DNA from: JAYQPQ01 sp038145405
GTDB lineage: Bacteria > Pseudomonadota > Gammaproteobacteria > Pseudomonadales > GM7GCV1
DNA length: 24,485 nt
Direction of reading: 5' to 3'
Assembly (NCBI GenBank): GCA_038145405.1
Contig: JAYQPQ010000025.1
Span: 1-24,485 of the forward strand
This document shows, one piece after another, positions 13,099 to 20,531 of this stretch (position 1 is its first letter; the number at the start of each line of letters is the position of its first letter). The notes beneath the pieces were generated by a model. That model saw nothing but the letters and a program-made list of their open reading frames with translations, was not told where the DNA came from and made no database searches. The translations under genes and the position numbers were made by a program.

Positions 13099-14844
13099 TT
13101 AGTCGTTGCCGCCGGTCAGGATGTCGGCGATGTCCCACCAGCCGGTGCGCGGCATGGGCAGGTCGCCGCGGGTAACGACTTCCAGTAGGAAGGGTTCATC
13201 CCTGGCAAAGGCCGCCTTCAAGCCCGCCACCAAGTCATCCGGCTCGGTGATCTTGGCGTAGCCGATCTTGAAGGATTCGGCGATCAAACCGAAATCCGGG
13301 TTGTAATCTTCGCCATCCGGCGTTTTGAACAGGGTGCCGTAGCTGTTGTTGAAGTAGGTGCGGCCCACGGTCTGGATGGTGGAGTAACAATAGTTGTTGA
13401 ACAGAATCCAGAGCACCGGCACATTGAGCTCAACAGCCGTAGTCAGTGCGCCCAGCACGGACATCAGGCCGCCGTCACCGACCATGCCCACGACCTTGCG
13501 ATCCGGAGCACCCATCTTGGCGCCGATCGCAGCCGCCGGCGAGTAGCCCATCGTAGCCATGCCCGCCGAGGTGATGAAAGCGCCCGGACGATAGACTTCG
13601 ATTTGCTGGCCGGCGCCATTTTTGTTCCAGCCCACGTCGGTGACAAAGACGGTGTCTTCGGGAGCAATTTCAGAAATTTCCTTAAGCAGGCGTGCCGGGT
13701 GAATCGGCTTGCCATCATTGCCCTGAGATTCCTTCAGCTCTTCTTTCCAGGCTGCGCGCATTTTGGCCACAGTCTTGGCCTGGGCTTCGATATCTGCTTT
13801 GGCGCGAGGGGCCTTGGCGACCTCGGCAGTCAGGGCTTTCAACGTGGCTTTGGCATCGCCTACCAGGCCGATATCGACAGCGTAGCTCTTGCCGATTTCT
13901 TCCGGCTGCAGGTCGATCTGAATCAGTTTGCACTTGGAGAAATCGAAGCAGTAGCGGGGATCCCAGGAACTGCAATCGGATTCACCGAAGGCGGTACCGA
14001 CGGCAAGAATAACATCGGCGGTACGGCAGCTTTCGTTGGCCAGGCGCGTACCCCAGATACCGGTCATGCCCAGGCCCAGCGGGCTGTGCTCGTTGAACAC
14101 GCCCTTGGCGACCAGCGTAGTGGCCACCGGGGCGCCCAACAGTTCGGCGATTTCCCTCAATTCTTCCGTGGCGCCGGACAGATTCACACCATTACCGGCA
14201 TAGATAACCGGGTTCTTGGCCTGTTGCAGCAGCTTGGCCGCCTCGGCCAGGCCTTGGGGATCGGCGACGGCGCGGGGGAAGTTCGGGCGACGACGCAGGG
14301 TATCGGGCGTAAATGTCACCTTCTGCTGGAACATGTCCATGGGCATGTCGATGAACACGGCGCCGGGGCGACCGGTAATGGCGAGGGTGAAGGCACGGTG
14401 CATGATGTCCTTCAGCCAGTTGACCTGGTCGACACGCCACACGCGTTTGCAGATGGGCTTCAACAAATCCTGTTGGGAGGCATCGTTGTGCAGGCGCATG
14501 CTCTGATGCGCTTCGCGCGGATGGTGATAGGACTGGGTATTGCCGGCGATCACGATCATGGGCGTACAGTCGCCTGCAGCGGTCGCGATGCCGGTGATGC
14601 CATTGGTCAGACCGGGCGACAAATGCAGATTAAGTACCGCGATCTTCTTGGACAGGCGGTAGTAGGCATCAGCGGCATGCGCTGCCTGCTGCTCGTGCCG
14701 GAAGGAGACGTACTCGATGCCGTGACGCTGACAGGCATCAATCAGTGCATAGTTGGTATGACCGCATTGCCCGAAGACTTTTTCAACGCCTTCTTCCTTC
14801 AGGCATCGCGCCATGAACATTGCACCAGTGATCTCTATGGACAT
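13099..14844 (-). CDS. ThDP-dependent enzyme of the acetolactate synthase/2-oxoacid decarboxylase superfamily
   Basis: The 581-residue protein has the three-domain PYR-TH3-PP layout. The ThDP-activating glutamate is Glu51 (FRHEQQAAHAADAYYR). The cofactor and Mg motif GDG-x24-NN is seen in VGDGGLMS...LFNNYCYSTIQ. It is not obviously IlvB, glyoxylate carboligase, oxalyl-CoA decarboxylase or Xsc. The N-terminal loop reads VFGQCGHTNYALIDAC, placing Gln26, Cys27 and His29 in the active-site region. A His-rich segment SYHHPREAHQSMRLHND follows at about 110-130. As first gene of an operon with an acylating aldehyde dehydrogenase, it probably yields an aldehyde by decarboxylation or C-C cleavage. The start at 14844 is preceded by AAAGGG. 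Confidence 0.88.
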   Translation of the reverse strand: MSIEITGAMFMARCLKEEGVEKVFGQCGHTNYALIDACQRHGIEYVSFRHEQQAAHAADAYYRLSKKIAVLNLHLSPGLTNGITGIATAAGDCTPMIVIAGNTQSYHHPREAHQSMRLHNDASQQDLLKPICKRVWRVDQVNWLKDIMHRAFTLAITGRPGAVFIDMPMDMFQQKVTFTPDTLRRRPNFPRAVADPQGLAEAAKLLQQAKNPVIYAGNGVNLSGATEELREIAELLGAPVATTLVAKGVFNEHSPLGLGMTGIWGTRLANESCRTADVILAVGTAFGESDCSSWDPRYCFDFSKCKLIQIDLQPEEIGKSYAVDIGLVGDAKATLKALTAEVAKAPRAKADIEAQAKTVAKMRAAWKEELKESQGNDGKPIHPARLLKEISEIAPEDTVFVTDVGWNKNGAGQQIEVYRPGAFITSAGMATMGYSPAAAIGAKMGAPDRKVVGMVGDGGLMSVLGALTTAVELNVPVLWILFNNYCYSTIQTVGRTYFNNSYGTLFKTPDGEDYNPDFGLIAESFKIGYAKITEPDDLVAGLKAAFARDEPFLLEVVTRGDLPMPRTGWWDIADILTGGND

Positions 14845-14904
14845 ATCTATTTACCCTTTTACTTAATTAACTCTCATCATCGGTGTACCTTGACTTCCGG
14901 ACGC

Positions 14905-14939
14905 TGCGACCACATCAGGTTCTTCAACACTCGGTCGCA
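14905..14939. promoter_or_regulatory. Inverted repeat TGCGACC-n21-GGTCGCA upstream of the ThDP operon
   Basis: Perfect 7-bp arms (14905-14911 and 14933-14939) are spaced by 21 nt, about 60-95 bp upstream of the ThDP-enzyme start. The centre-to-centre spacing of 28 bp is not an ideal operator geometry. It could equally be an RNA hairpin in the leader. A second small palindrome, CAGTG-n4-CACTG, lies at 14966-14979. Confidence 0.3.
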
Positions 14940-15216
14940 CTGGCCATTCACTACCAACCGACAGGCAGTGAACACACTGAGGGGCTACCAAGGTAAGGAC
15001 GCCCGCTCCACTGATCCACAAAAAATCCATGGGGCTTCAGCGTGCGCCGACAACACGAAATGATGTCGTCTGCTTCTCGCATCCCCATCCAGGGGTATCA
15101 CGAACTGTTCCGTACACAATTCGTCCGCTTCACGGATAACGTCACGCTTGGCTAGCGAAGTGTTTCATCAGAATGAGGAGAACCCGAAGCAGGGGTCGAG
15201 GGCCATCCGCGACACC

Positions 15217-15222
15217 ATTATA
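15217..15222 (-). promoter_or_regulatory. Candidate -10 (TATAAT) for the ThDP operon
   Basis: A perfect TATAAT on the minus strand lies just after the aroE stop, about 370 nt upstream of the first gene of the operon. No TTGACA-like hexamer is seen at 16-18 bp, and there is no TG extension. If used, it leaves a long 5' leader. Support is weak. Confidence 0.3.
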
Positions 15223-15264
15223 AAACGTGGGTGAAATATAGCGGGATTGTCGCCAATCATCCAC

Positions 15265-16098
15265 TCAAACTGTCCGGCGAAAGTCCTCACGCAACCAGCT
15301 GATAACAGAACTGGACTCCGGCCTTACCCCACGCCAAATGCAGAAAGACTCAGCTGCCTGGGCAACGAGCATTCCCAACCCATCAGCACACGCGGCTACT
15401 TGCGGCGATGACCACTGTATAAAGGGCGTCGGCTCCATACTATAGTTAAGATCGTAGCTCCGCGCATCTGCAGCGAACAGGGTATCCGGCAAATCCAGAT
15501 TGAACCCCTTGGCAATACCCGCGCTGGTGCCGTTGATCACCAGATCGAAACGATGCGGCTCCAGCTCTTCAATTCTACGGGCCTCAACGCGTCCAAGAGG
15601 CGCAAAGTGCCGCGCCAGGAGCTCCGCCTTTTCAAAAGTTCGATTGACCAGGGTGATGCATTTCGGACCGGCTTCCAGTAATGGGCCCAATACGCCCCGA
15701 GCTGTCCCACCCGCGCCAAGCAGCAAAATGTCACGACCTGCCACACCCCAGCCCAGGTTTTCCGTCAGATCAAACAGCAGCCCAAATCCGTCGGTGTTGT
15801 CGCCCAGTATGGTGCGGTCTTCCCTCTGCGCCAGCACGTTGACCGCTCCGGCGCGGACCGCGCGGTCTGTCATTTGATGCGCATAGGTATAGGCGTCTGT
15901 TTTAAAGGGCGCAGTCACATTCATCCCCCTGCCACCACCGGAGAAAAAGCTGTCCGCAGCGCGGACAAAATCGCCCGGTTCGACCAGCTGCTTGTCGTAA
16001 CGCATGTCAAAATTGAACTGCTCGGCAAATAGCCTATGAATTTGGGGTGAAAGACTCTGGACTACAGGGTTCCCAAATAATGTGTACCGATCAGTCAA
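15265..16098 (-). CDS. aroE: Shikimate dehydrogenase (NADP+)
   Basis: AroE reduces 3-dehydroshikimate to shikimate in aromatic amino-acid synthesis. The 277-residue protein shows the shikimate site GNPVVQSLSPQIH, the catalytic Lys66 in GMNVTAPFK, the Asp in GDNTDGFG, the NADP Rossmann loop GAGGTARG and the NADP-phosphate motif NRT. The usual His or basic residue before S-x-S-P is Gln14 here, a minor change. Its ATG overlaps the hemF stop as ATGA, and hemF-aroE is a common gammaproteobacterial gene pair. The gene is complete and looks functional. Confidence 0.96.
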   Translation of the reverse strand: MTDRYTLFGNPVVQSLSPQIHRLFAEQFNFDMRYDKQLVEPGDFVRAADSFFSGGGRGMNVTAPFKTDAYTYAHQMTDRAVRAGAVNVLAQREDRTILGDNTDGFGLLFDLTENLGWGVAGRDILLLGAGGTARGVLGPLLEAGPKCITLVNRTFEKAELLARHFAPLGRVEARRIEELEPHRFDLVINGTSAGIAKGFNLDLPDTLFAADARSYDLNYSMEPTPFIQWSSPQVAACADGLGMLVAQAAESFCIWRGVRPESSSVISWLREDFRRTV

Positions 16099-17006
16099 AA
16101 TGTTTCCTCAAGCCAGTTTCTGTGCGGCAGGAATTTTGTGTACAGGTCAGCTTCCGCCGACCCTTCCAGGGGGCGCCAATCATAATGCCATTGCGCGACG
16201 GGTGGCAACGACATGAGGATGGACTCGGTGCGACCACCGGACTGCAAACCAAAGAGGGTGCCCCGATCCCAGACCAGATTGAACTCCACATAGCGGCCTC
16301 GCCGATAGGCTTGAAACTCGCGTTCCCGCTCGCCGTAAGGCGTGTCCCTGCGTCGTTCTACCAGCGGAGCGTAGGCATTGAGGTAGCTGTCGCCGATGGC
16401 GCGCAGCAAGGCAAAGCTGCGCTCAAACCCCAGCTCATTGAAGTCGTCGAAGAACAGCCCGCCCACGCCACGGGCTTCACCGCGATGCTTCAGGAAAAAA
16501 TAGCGATCACACCACGACTTAAAACGCGGATAGATATCCTCGCCGAAGGGCATACAAGCGTCGCGCGCTGTTTTGTGCCAGTGAATCACGTCCTCTTCAA
16601 AGCCATAGTAGGGCGTCAGATCGTAACCGCCGCCGAACCACCAGACCGGCTCCTCGCCAGCTTTTTCCGCCACAAAGATGCGCACATTGGCGTGAGAAGT
16701 CGGCACGTAGGGATTGCGCGGGTGGATCACCAGGGACACACCCATAGCCTGAAAGGATCGACCCGCCAGCTCGGGCCGGGAAGCCGTGGCCGAAGGCGGC
16801 AGGCGATCGCCGTGAACATGCGAAAAGTTAACACCGCCCTTCTCGATCAACCTGCCTTGTTCCAGCACCCGTGTGCGGCCGCCGCCACCCTCGGGACGCG
16901 TCCAGGCATCTTCGCGAAAAACCTGCTCGGCATCGAGTTGTTCCAACCTCTGGCAAATGCGGTCCTGCAGCCCGAGCAGATAATCTTTGACCTTGTCTAA
17001 TTGCAT
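16095..17006 (-). CDS. hemF: Oxygen-dependent coproporphyrinogen III oxidase
   Basis: HemF carries out two oxidative decarboxylations converting coproporphyrinogen III to protoporphyrinogen IX during heme synthesis. The length of 303 residues is normal for the family. Family signatures are GGVNFSHVHGD, RNPYVPTSHANVRIF, WWFGGGYDLTPYYGFEEDVIHWH, GGLFFDDFNELGFE and RGRYVEFNLVWDRGTLFGLQSGGRTESILMSLPP. AAAGG precedes the ATG at 17006. It needs molecular oxygen, consistent with the aerobic oxidase in the same window. It lies 3 bp after tsaC and overlaps aroE by 4 bp. Confidence 0.97.
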   Translation of the reverse strand: MQLDKVKDYLLGLQDRICQRLEQLDAEQVFREDAWTRPEGGGGRTRVLEQGRLIEKGGVNFSHVHGDRLPPSATASRPELAGRSFQAMGVSLVIHPRNPYVPTSHANVRIFVAEKAGEEPVWWFGGGYDLTPYYGFEEDVIHWHKTARDACMPFGEDIYPRFKSWCDRYFFLKHRGEARGVGGLFFDDFNELGFERSFALLRAIGDSYLNAYAPLVERRRDTPYGEREREFQAYRRGRYVEFNLVWDRGTLFGLQSGGRTESILMSLPPVAQWHYDWRPLEGSAEADLYTKFLPHRNWLEETF

Positions 17007-17009
17007 CTA

Positions 17010-17588
17010 TTATCCCTTTCCTCTTGGCCGAATAACCCGGTCGGTGACCAGATCGCGAATCTCCGAAGCCCCGCCGCGATCGAGCAACTCACCAGGCAAA
17101 ATATAATCCAGCCCGCGTGGAAAATATTGCCGCACGCGCAAAGCGTTGAGCGCTGCCGGTTTGCCCGCCGGATTGGCCGAGGTGGAAACCAGTGCCGAGC
17201 CCAAAAGCGAACAAAGTGCCGCTACCTGGGGGTGTCGGGTCAGGCGCACAGCGACCCGGTCCGAACCGCCCGTTATCCAGCCAGGTAGCGCAGACTGGGT
17301 GGGGATAAGCCAGGTGAGGGGATAGCCTGGGTCGCTGCTCAGTCGATCGAGCTGAGCGTGCGACAGCGCATTGACCGCGTCGCCGAGCTGACCGACCTCA
17401 CCGGCTATGAGAATCAGCCCCTTCGTCTGGCTGCGACCCTTGAGCGCCAGAATGCGCGCTACGGCTTCGGGCTGAAAGGGATCACAGCCCAGACCCCAAA
17501 CGCCCTCGGTGGCGTAGGCAATTACGCCGCCTTGCCGAACGCAACGCGCCGCGGTGGTCAGTGGGAAGGTGCGCAAAAAGGGACGCAC
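17010..17588 (-). CDS. tsaC: L-threonylcarbamoyladenylate synthase (TsaC/YrdC)
   Basis: TsaC makes threonylcarbamoyl-AMP from threonine, bicarbonate and ATP for t6A37 modification of tRNA. I chose the GTG at 17588 (MRPFLRTFPLTTAARCVRQGG), with GGAG 7 nt upstream. It gives 192 residues, close to the usual 185-190. An earlier GTG at 17648 would add 20 residues without a ribosome site. Key features are GGVIAYATEGVWGLGCDP, the KGRSQTKGLILI substrate strand and the STSANPAGKPA loop (the family K-R and S-x-N residues). It is part of the lysM-dprA-tsaC-hemF-aroE minus-strand series. Confidence 0.93.
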   Translation of the reverse strand: MRPFLRTFPLTTAARCVRQGGVIAYATEGVWGLGCDPFQPEAVARILALKGRSQTKGLILIAGEVGQLGDAVNALSHAQLDRLSSDPGYPLTWLIPTQSALPGWITGGSDRVAVRLTRHPQVAALCSLLGSALVSTSANPAGKPAALNALRVRQYFPRGLDYILPGELLDRGGASEIRDLVTDRVIRPRGKG

Positions 17589-17651
17589 AGCTCGACTCCG
17601 GAATTGCGGGAAAGGGGCGCAACTTACCGCAGCGCGCGGGTAGGGCACAAG

Positions 17652-18834
17652 TCACCGGCGCGTTCGACTGAACCCCTCAGGCGATCGATAAACTAACCTG
17701 CTCAGTTCAAGTTCACCGAGCTGGGCTGCCAATTCGGCGGCGCCCAGCCCGCTCATTTGCATCAACTCGTCAAAGCCCAAGCTATTTGCTCCCAGACAAT
17801 CGAGCAGGGGATGCACCGCCTTTGGTCGGTCCGGCACGGTCGCCTCGGTGCGTGGTTGGTCCGTCGCTTGCAGCACGCCAAGCAGGCTGGATGCGCTCTC
17901 AACGACCTGGACTGCCGAGGTAACCAGGGTGGCACCCTCGCGAATCAGCTCGTGACAGCCCTGCTTGACCGGATCCTGCGCTCCGCCTGGTAGGGCACAG
18001 TTGGCACGACCCTGCTCCATAGCAAAGCGCGCGGTAATAAGAGAACCGGATCGGCACTTGGCTTCGACCACCACCACGGCAAGCGACAAACCGCTGATGA
18101 GTCGATTGCGCTGGGGGAAATTTTCCCGGCGCGGCGGTGTGCCCGGCGGGAACTCGGAAATCAACGCACCGCCTGTCGCCAGCATACGCTGCGCCAGGTT
18201 GCGATTTTCGGGTGGATAGATTTCGTCGACGCCGGTGGCCATCACTGCCAAGCTCGGCTGATTTTGCTCCAACGCGCCGCCATGCGCGGCGGCGTCGATA
18301 CCCCGCGCNNNNNNNNNNACACCGCGCGGCCCCCCGCGTGCAGCGGCCCGCGCCGCTGGTGGGCGGCCCGCACCGCCGCGATGCGCGGCGGCGTCGATAC
18401 CCCGCGCCAGTCCGCTGGTAATGGCGAACCCCCGCCGCCAGTTCCCCGGCCAACTGAAAAGCCTCGTGCAGCCCGGCTCGAGAAGCCTGGCTGCTGCCCA
18501 CCAGGGCTATTTGCGGCAGTGGCAATGCCGCCGCGGAGCCGCGCACAAAGAGCAACGCCGGGGGATCGGGAATTTCCGCCAAGAGCTGGGGGTAATCTGG
18601 CTGACCCAGAACCAGAGTCTGGGCTTGGACGCGTTCCCATATCTGGCGCCGACGGGCAATTTCGCGCCGTTGTCTGCGGACCTGGCTGGCAGGGTCCAGG
18701 CCACCTGCCGCGTGGAGGTGTTGATGCTGCAAAATTTGCAAGGGCGAGAAGCCCTGGCGCAAAACATCTGCCGGCAGTCGATTCGGAATGCCCTGCAGGC
18801 AAGTTAGAGCGAGGGCGGCATCGAGGTCATCCAT
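17652..18834 (-). CDS. dprA: DNA-processing protein DprA, interrupted by a frameshift and an assembly gap
   Basis: DprA binds single-stranded DNA and loads RecA during transformation. The N-terminal part starts at ATG 18834 (MDDLDAALALTC, GGAG upstream). It runs in one frame through PQIALVGSSQASRAG to LAGELAA at 18433. At the C run 18429-18433 the frame changes, and FAITSGLARGIDAAAH continues in another frame. Then come 62 GC-rich bases, 10 Ns and a second copy of ARGIDAAAH. From there GGALEQNQPSLAVMATGVDEIYPPENRNL continues intact through ENFPQRNRLISGLS to the C-terminal winged-helix region. Removing one repeat unit and repairing the homopolymer gives about 360 residues, the normal family length. 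The gene is probably intact in the organism. Confidence 0.85.
18282..18308. repeat. 27-bp direct repeat, copy A, abutting the N gap
   Basis: Positions 18282-18308 are identical to 18381-18407. On the minus strand both encode the highly conserved DprA motif ARGIDAAAH in the same frame, 99 bp apart as scaffolded. This copy continues directly into the native downstream part of dprA. Confidence 0.9.
18309..18318. other. Assembly gap (10 Ns)
   Basis: Ten undetermined bases lie inside dprA. A round-number gap flanked by an identical 27-mer on either side suggests scaffolded contigs whose ends overlap, so the true gap length may be negative. Confidence 0.99.
18381..18407. repeat. 27-bp direct repeat, copy B
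   Basis: Identical to 18282-18308. This copy continues directly from the native upstream part of dprA (FAITSGL-ARGIDAAAH). The 62 known bases between it and the Ns have 55 G or C. Confidence 0.9.
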
Positions 18835-18857
18835 GACCACTCCGGTTTAGTTAGGCA

Positions 18858-19889
18858 TCAGGACAGGGCGAGACGATCTCCAACGGAAAGCGGTCGTTGC
18901 GCTTCCAGCACCAGGGCAAAGCTCATGCGCTCCAGGGTGCGGAAGATCATCAGCACGCCGGCCTGCTCATCGGGCAACTGCACACTGCCGCCTTCGACGC
19001 GATCGCGCACGCGCTCGCCGCGCTGCATAACGGCCAGCACGTGGCCCGGGCTCAGGCCCTGATCGCGCCCCACATTTAGTGCCACCACATCGAGTTGGCC
19101 GATATTGCTGACGCCACCCTCGACGGCCATGATCTCGCCATTAACGGGCGCTGCCGGAATGGACGGGAAAATCACCGGGTCGAGCTGATCCTGCTGGAGC
19201 GGCAACAAGATGTCGCCGATGTTAATTTCGCTGGCGCTCTCGTAAACGCTTAGCCGGGCAATATCGCCGTCCAGGCGTGCTCTGCGCACCGAACCCATGT
19301 AGTCGGCGCGGATGCCAAGCACGTCGCGCGTGACCGGATCCCGGTACCCGTCGCCGACCCGATAAATCTGAAATATCTGCACGTCCGGGCTAAAACTGCC
19401 CCGTGCATAGAGGTCATCGCCCGCTCCCATGAGGGTGCGGCCCTGGGGCCCCGCCAGAACATAGGGTGCATTTTCAGCCGTGTCTTCGTCGATCACCCGG
19501 GTGCGGGAAAAGAATTCGCGGATGGCGTCGAGAGGGATGGAGTCGATAGCTTGCAGGGACGGCAGGGTGCGCATTTCCGGAGACAGGCGAACCGTCGTGC
19601 TGGGCGTACTAGCTGTTCTTCGAGCCAACTCGAGGCGGGGCTGGCCGTCGACATAGCGCAGGCGCAAAATGTCGCCGGGATAAATCAGGTGCGGATTCTC
19701 GATTTGCGGGTTGACGTACCAGATATCCGGCCACTTCCAGGGATCCTCCAGGAACAGGGAGGAGATGTCCCAGAGCGTGTCCCCGGGCTGCACGATGTAC
19801 TCCTGAGGATAGTCGTCGCGAACGGCAACCTGGGCAAAGGCCAGGCTGGGTAGCAGCAGCAGTGAGGTAATCCAGCTTTTTGCCAACAT
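18858..19889 (-). CDS. LysM-domain protein, exported
   Basis: A signal peptide (MLAKSWITSLLLLPSLAFAQ) opens the protein. The start is taken at ATG 19889 with GAGG 9 nt upstream; an ATG 9 nt earlier overlaps that ribosome site. A single LysM peptidoglycan-binding domain follows (about residues 31-77: YIVQPGDTLWDISSLFLEDPWKWPDIWYVN...IYPGDILRL). A roughly 260-residue C-terminal region has no enzymatic motif I recognise. The LysM-dprA-tsaC order is conserved in many Gammaproteobacteria, with this gene divergent from def. The likely role is periplasmic cell-wall binding; the specific function is unknown. Confidence 0.9.
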   Translation of the reverse strand: MLAKSWITSLLLLPSLAFAQVAVRDDYPQEYIVQPGDTLWDISSLFLEDPWKWPDIWYVNPQIENPHLIYPGDILRLRYVDGQPRLELARRTASTPSTTVRLSPEMRTLPSLQAIDSIPLDAIREFFSRTRVIDEDTAENAPYVLAGPQGRTLMGAGDDLYARGSFSPDVQIFQIYRVGDGYRDPVTRDVLGIRADYMGSVRRARLDGDIARLSVYESASEINIGDILLPLQQDQLDPVIFPSIPAAPVNGEIMAVEGGVSNIGQLDVVALNVGRDQGLSPGHVLAVMQRGERVRDRVEGGSVQLPDEQAGVLMIFRTLERMSFALVLEAQRPLSVGDRLALS

Positions 19890-19927
19890 GGGGAGCATCC
19901 TCGGGCTCGTCTCACCGGCGCATAAGC

Positions 19928-19959
19928 TATAATAATTAACCTTGAAACTCCATTGCCAA
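19928..19959. promoter_or_regulatory. Divergent promoter region between the LysM gene and def
   Basis: The only AT-rich spot in the 122-bp divergent spacer. On the plus strand a perfect TATAAT (19928-19933) could serve def. On the minus strand TTGGCA (19959-19954) and TATTAT (19934-19929), at a long 19-bp spacing, could serve the LysM gene. Neither has a complete consensus pair. Confidence 0.35.
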
Positions 19960-20011
19960 GTTCACATATGTGCACTGGTTGCAAGAAAAAATTGCCGTTG
20001 CCGAGGCCTTC

Positions 20012-20518
20012 ATGGCGATACTGAACATTCTGGAATTTCCCGATCCGCGACTGCGCACGGTGGCCAAGCCGGTGACCGAGGTCAACGACGAAATTCGCCG
20101 CCTTTGCGATGACCTGCTGGAAACCATGTATGCCGCTCCCGGCATTGGTCTGGCCGCGACGCAATGCAACGTGCACAAGCGTGTATTGGTTTGCGATGTG
20201 TCCGAGGACAACAGCGAGCCCCTGGCCTTGATCAATCCGCAAATCGAGATACTCGACGAGACGCCACAGAATTTTGATGAAGGCTGTCTGTCGGTTCCGG
20301 GCTTCTTTGAAACTGTGCAACGTCCTGCGCGCATTCGTGTCACCGCCCTGAACCGCGAAGGGGAGCCGATCAGTTTTGAGCCGGAAGGCCTGCTCTCCGT
20401 ATGCATTCAGCACGAAGTGGATCACCTCGACGGCAAGTTGTTCGTGGACTACATTTCACCGATCAAGCGACAGCGCATTCGCAAAAAGCTCGAGAAACAA
20501 AGCAAGGTCAACGCCTGA
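20012..20518 (+). CDS. def: Peptide deformylase
   Basis: Def removes the N-formyl group from nascent proteins using Fe(II). The 168-residue protein starts at ATG 20012 (MAILNILEFPDPRLR), with GAGG 6 nt upstream; an earlier ATG at 19970 adds 14 non-conserved residues. All three motifs are present: G44-IGLAATQ, EGC92LSVP and QH134EVDH138LDG, supplying the Cys and two His metal ligands and the catalytic Glu135. A basic C-terminal helix (KRQRIRKKLEKQ), typical of ribosome-binding Gram-negative enzymes, ends the protein. It is followed at 13 bp by fmt, the classical def-fmt operon. Confidence 0.97.
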   Translation: MAILNILEFPDPRLRTVAKPVTEVNDEIRRLCDDLLETMYAAPGIGLAATQCNVHKRVLVCDVSEDNSEPLALINPQIEILDETPQNFDEGCLSVPGFFETVQRPARIRVTALNREGEPISFEPEGLLSVCIQHEVDHLDGKLFVDYISPIKRQRIRKKLEKQSKVNA

Positions 20519-20531
20519 GGGCTCGCATGCC

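Larger units (their letters stand above)
14845..15264. other. 420-bp leader/intergenic region between aroE and the ThDP operon
   Basis: No confident gene is found on either strand. On the minus strand there is a TATAAT at 15222-15217 without a good -35, and a 7-bp inverted repeat at 14905-14939. Short open frames of about 50-60 codons exist, including ATG at 15031 running to the TTAATTAA near 14868, but none has a convincing ribosome site or recognisable protein. The segment GAACCTGATGTGG superficially resembles the 3' part of a TPP riboswitch, but the matching CUGAGA element is missing. A degenerate gene cannot be excluded. Confidence 0.5.

Noticed and set aside
11662..14844. Reading the operon as sulfoacetate/sulfoacetaldehyde degradation (SauS plus Xsc)
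   Set aside because: The ThDP protein does not resemble Xsc in its N-terminal loop. No pta, sulfite exporter, sulfoacetate CoA ligase or sulfonate transporter is present.
14890..14940. Possible TPP riboswitch before the ThDP operon (GAACCTGATGTGG-like segment)
   Set aside because: Only a short part of the 3' consensus matches. The essential CUGAGA element and paired stems of the THI box are not found upstream.
13603..15063. 486-codon open frame on the plus strand opposite the ThDP enzyme
   Set aside because: Antisense shadow of a strongly supported gene. The composition is biased and no domain is seen.
15124..15185. CTGATGAAA-containing segment reminiscent of a hammerhead ribozyme core
   Set aside because: No stem II follows the CUGAUGA and there is no cleavage-site helix, so it is a chance match.
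18309..18407. In-frame 99-bp tandem duplication in dprA as a genuine variant
   Set aside because: The spacing includes 10 placeholder Ns, so the in-frame distance has no meaning. The intervening sequence does not repeat.
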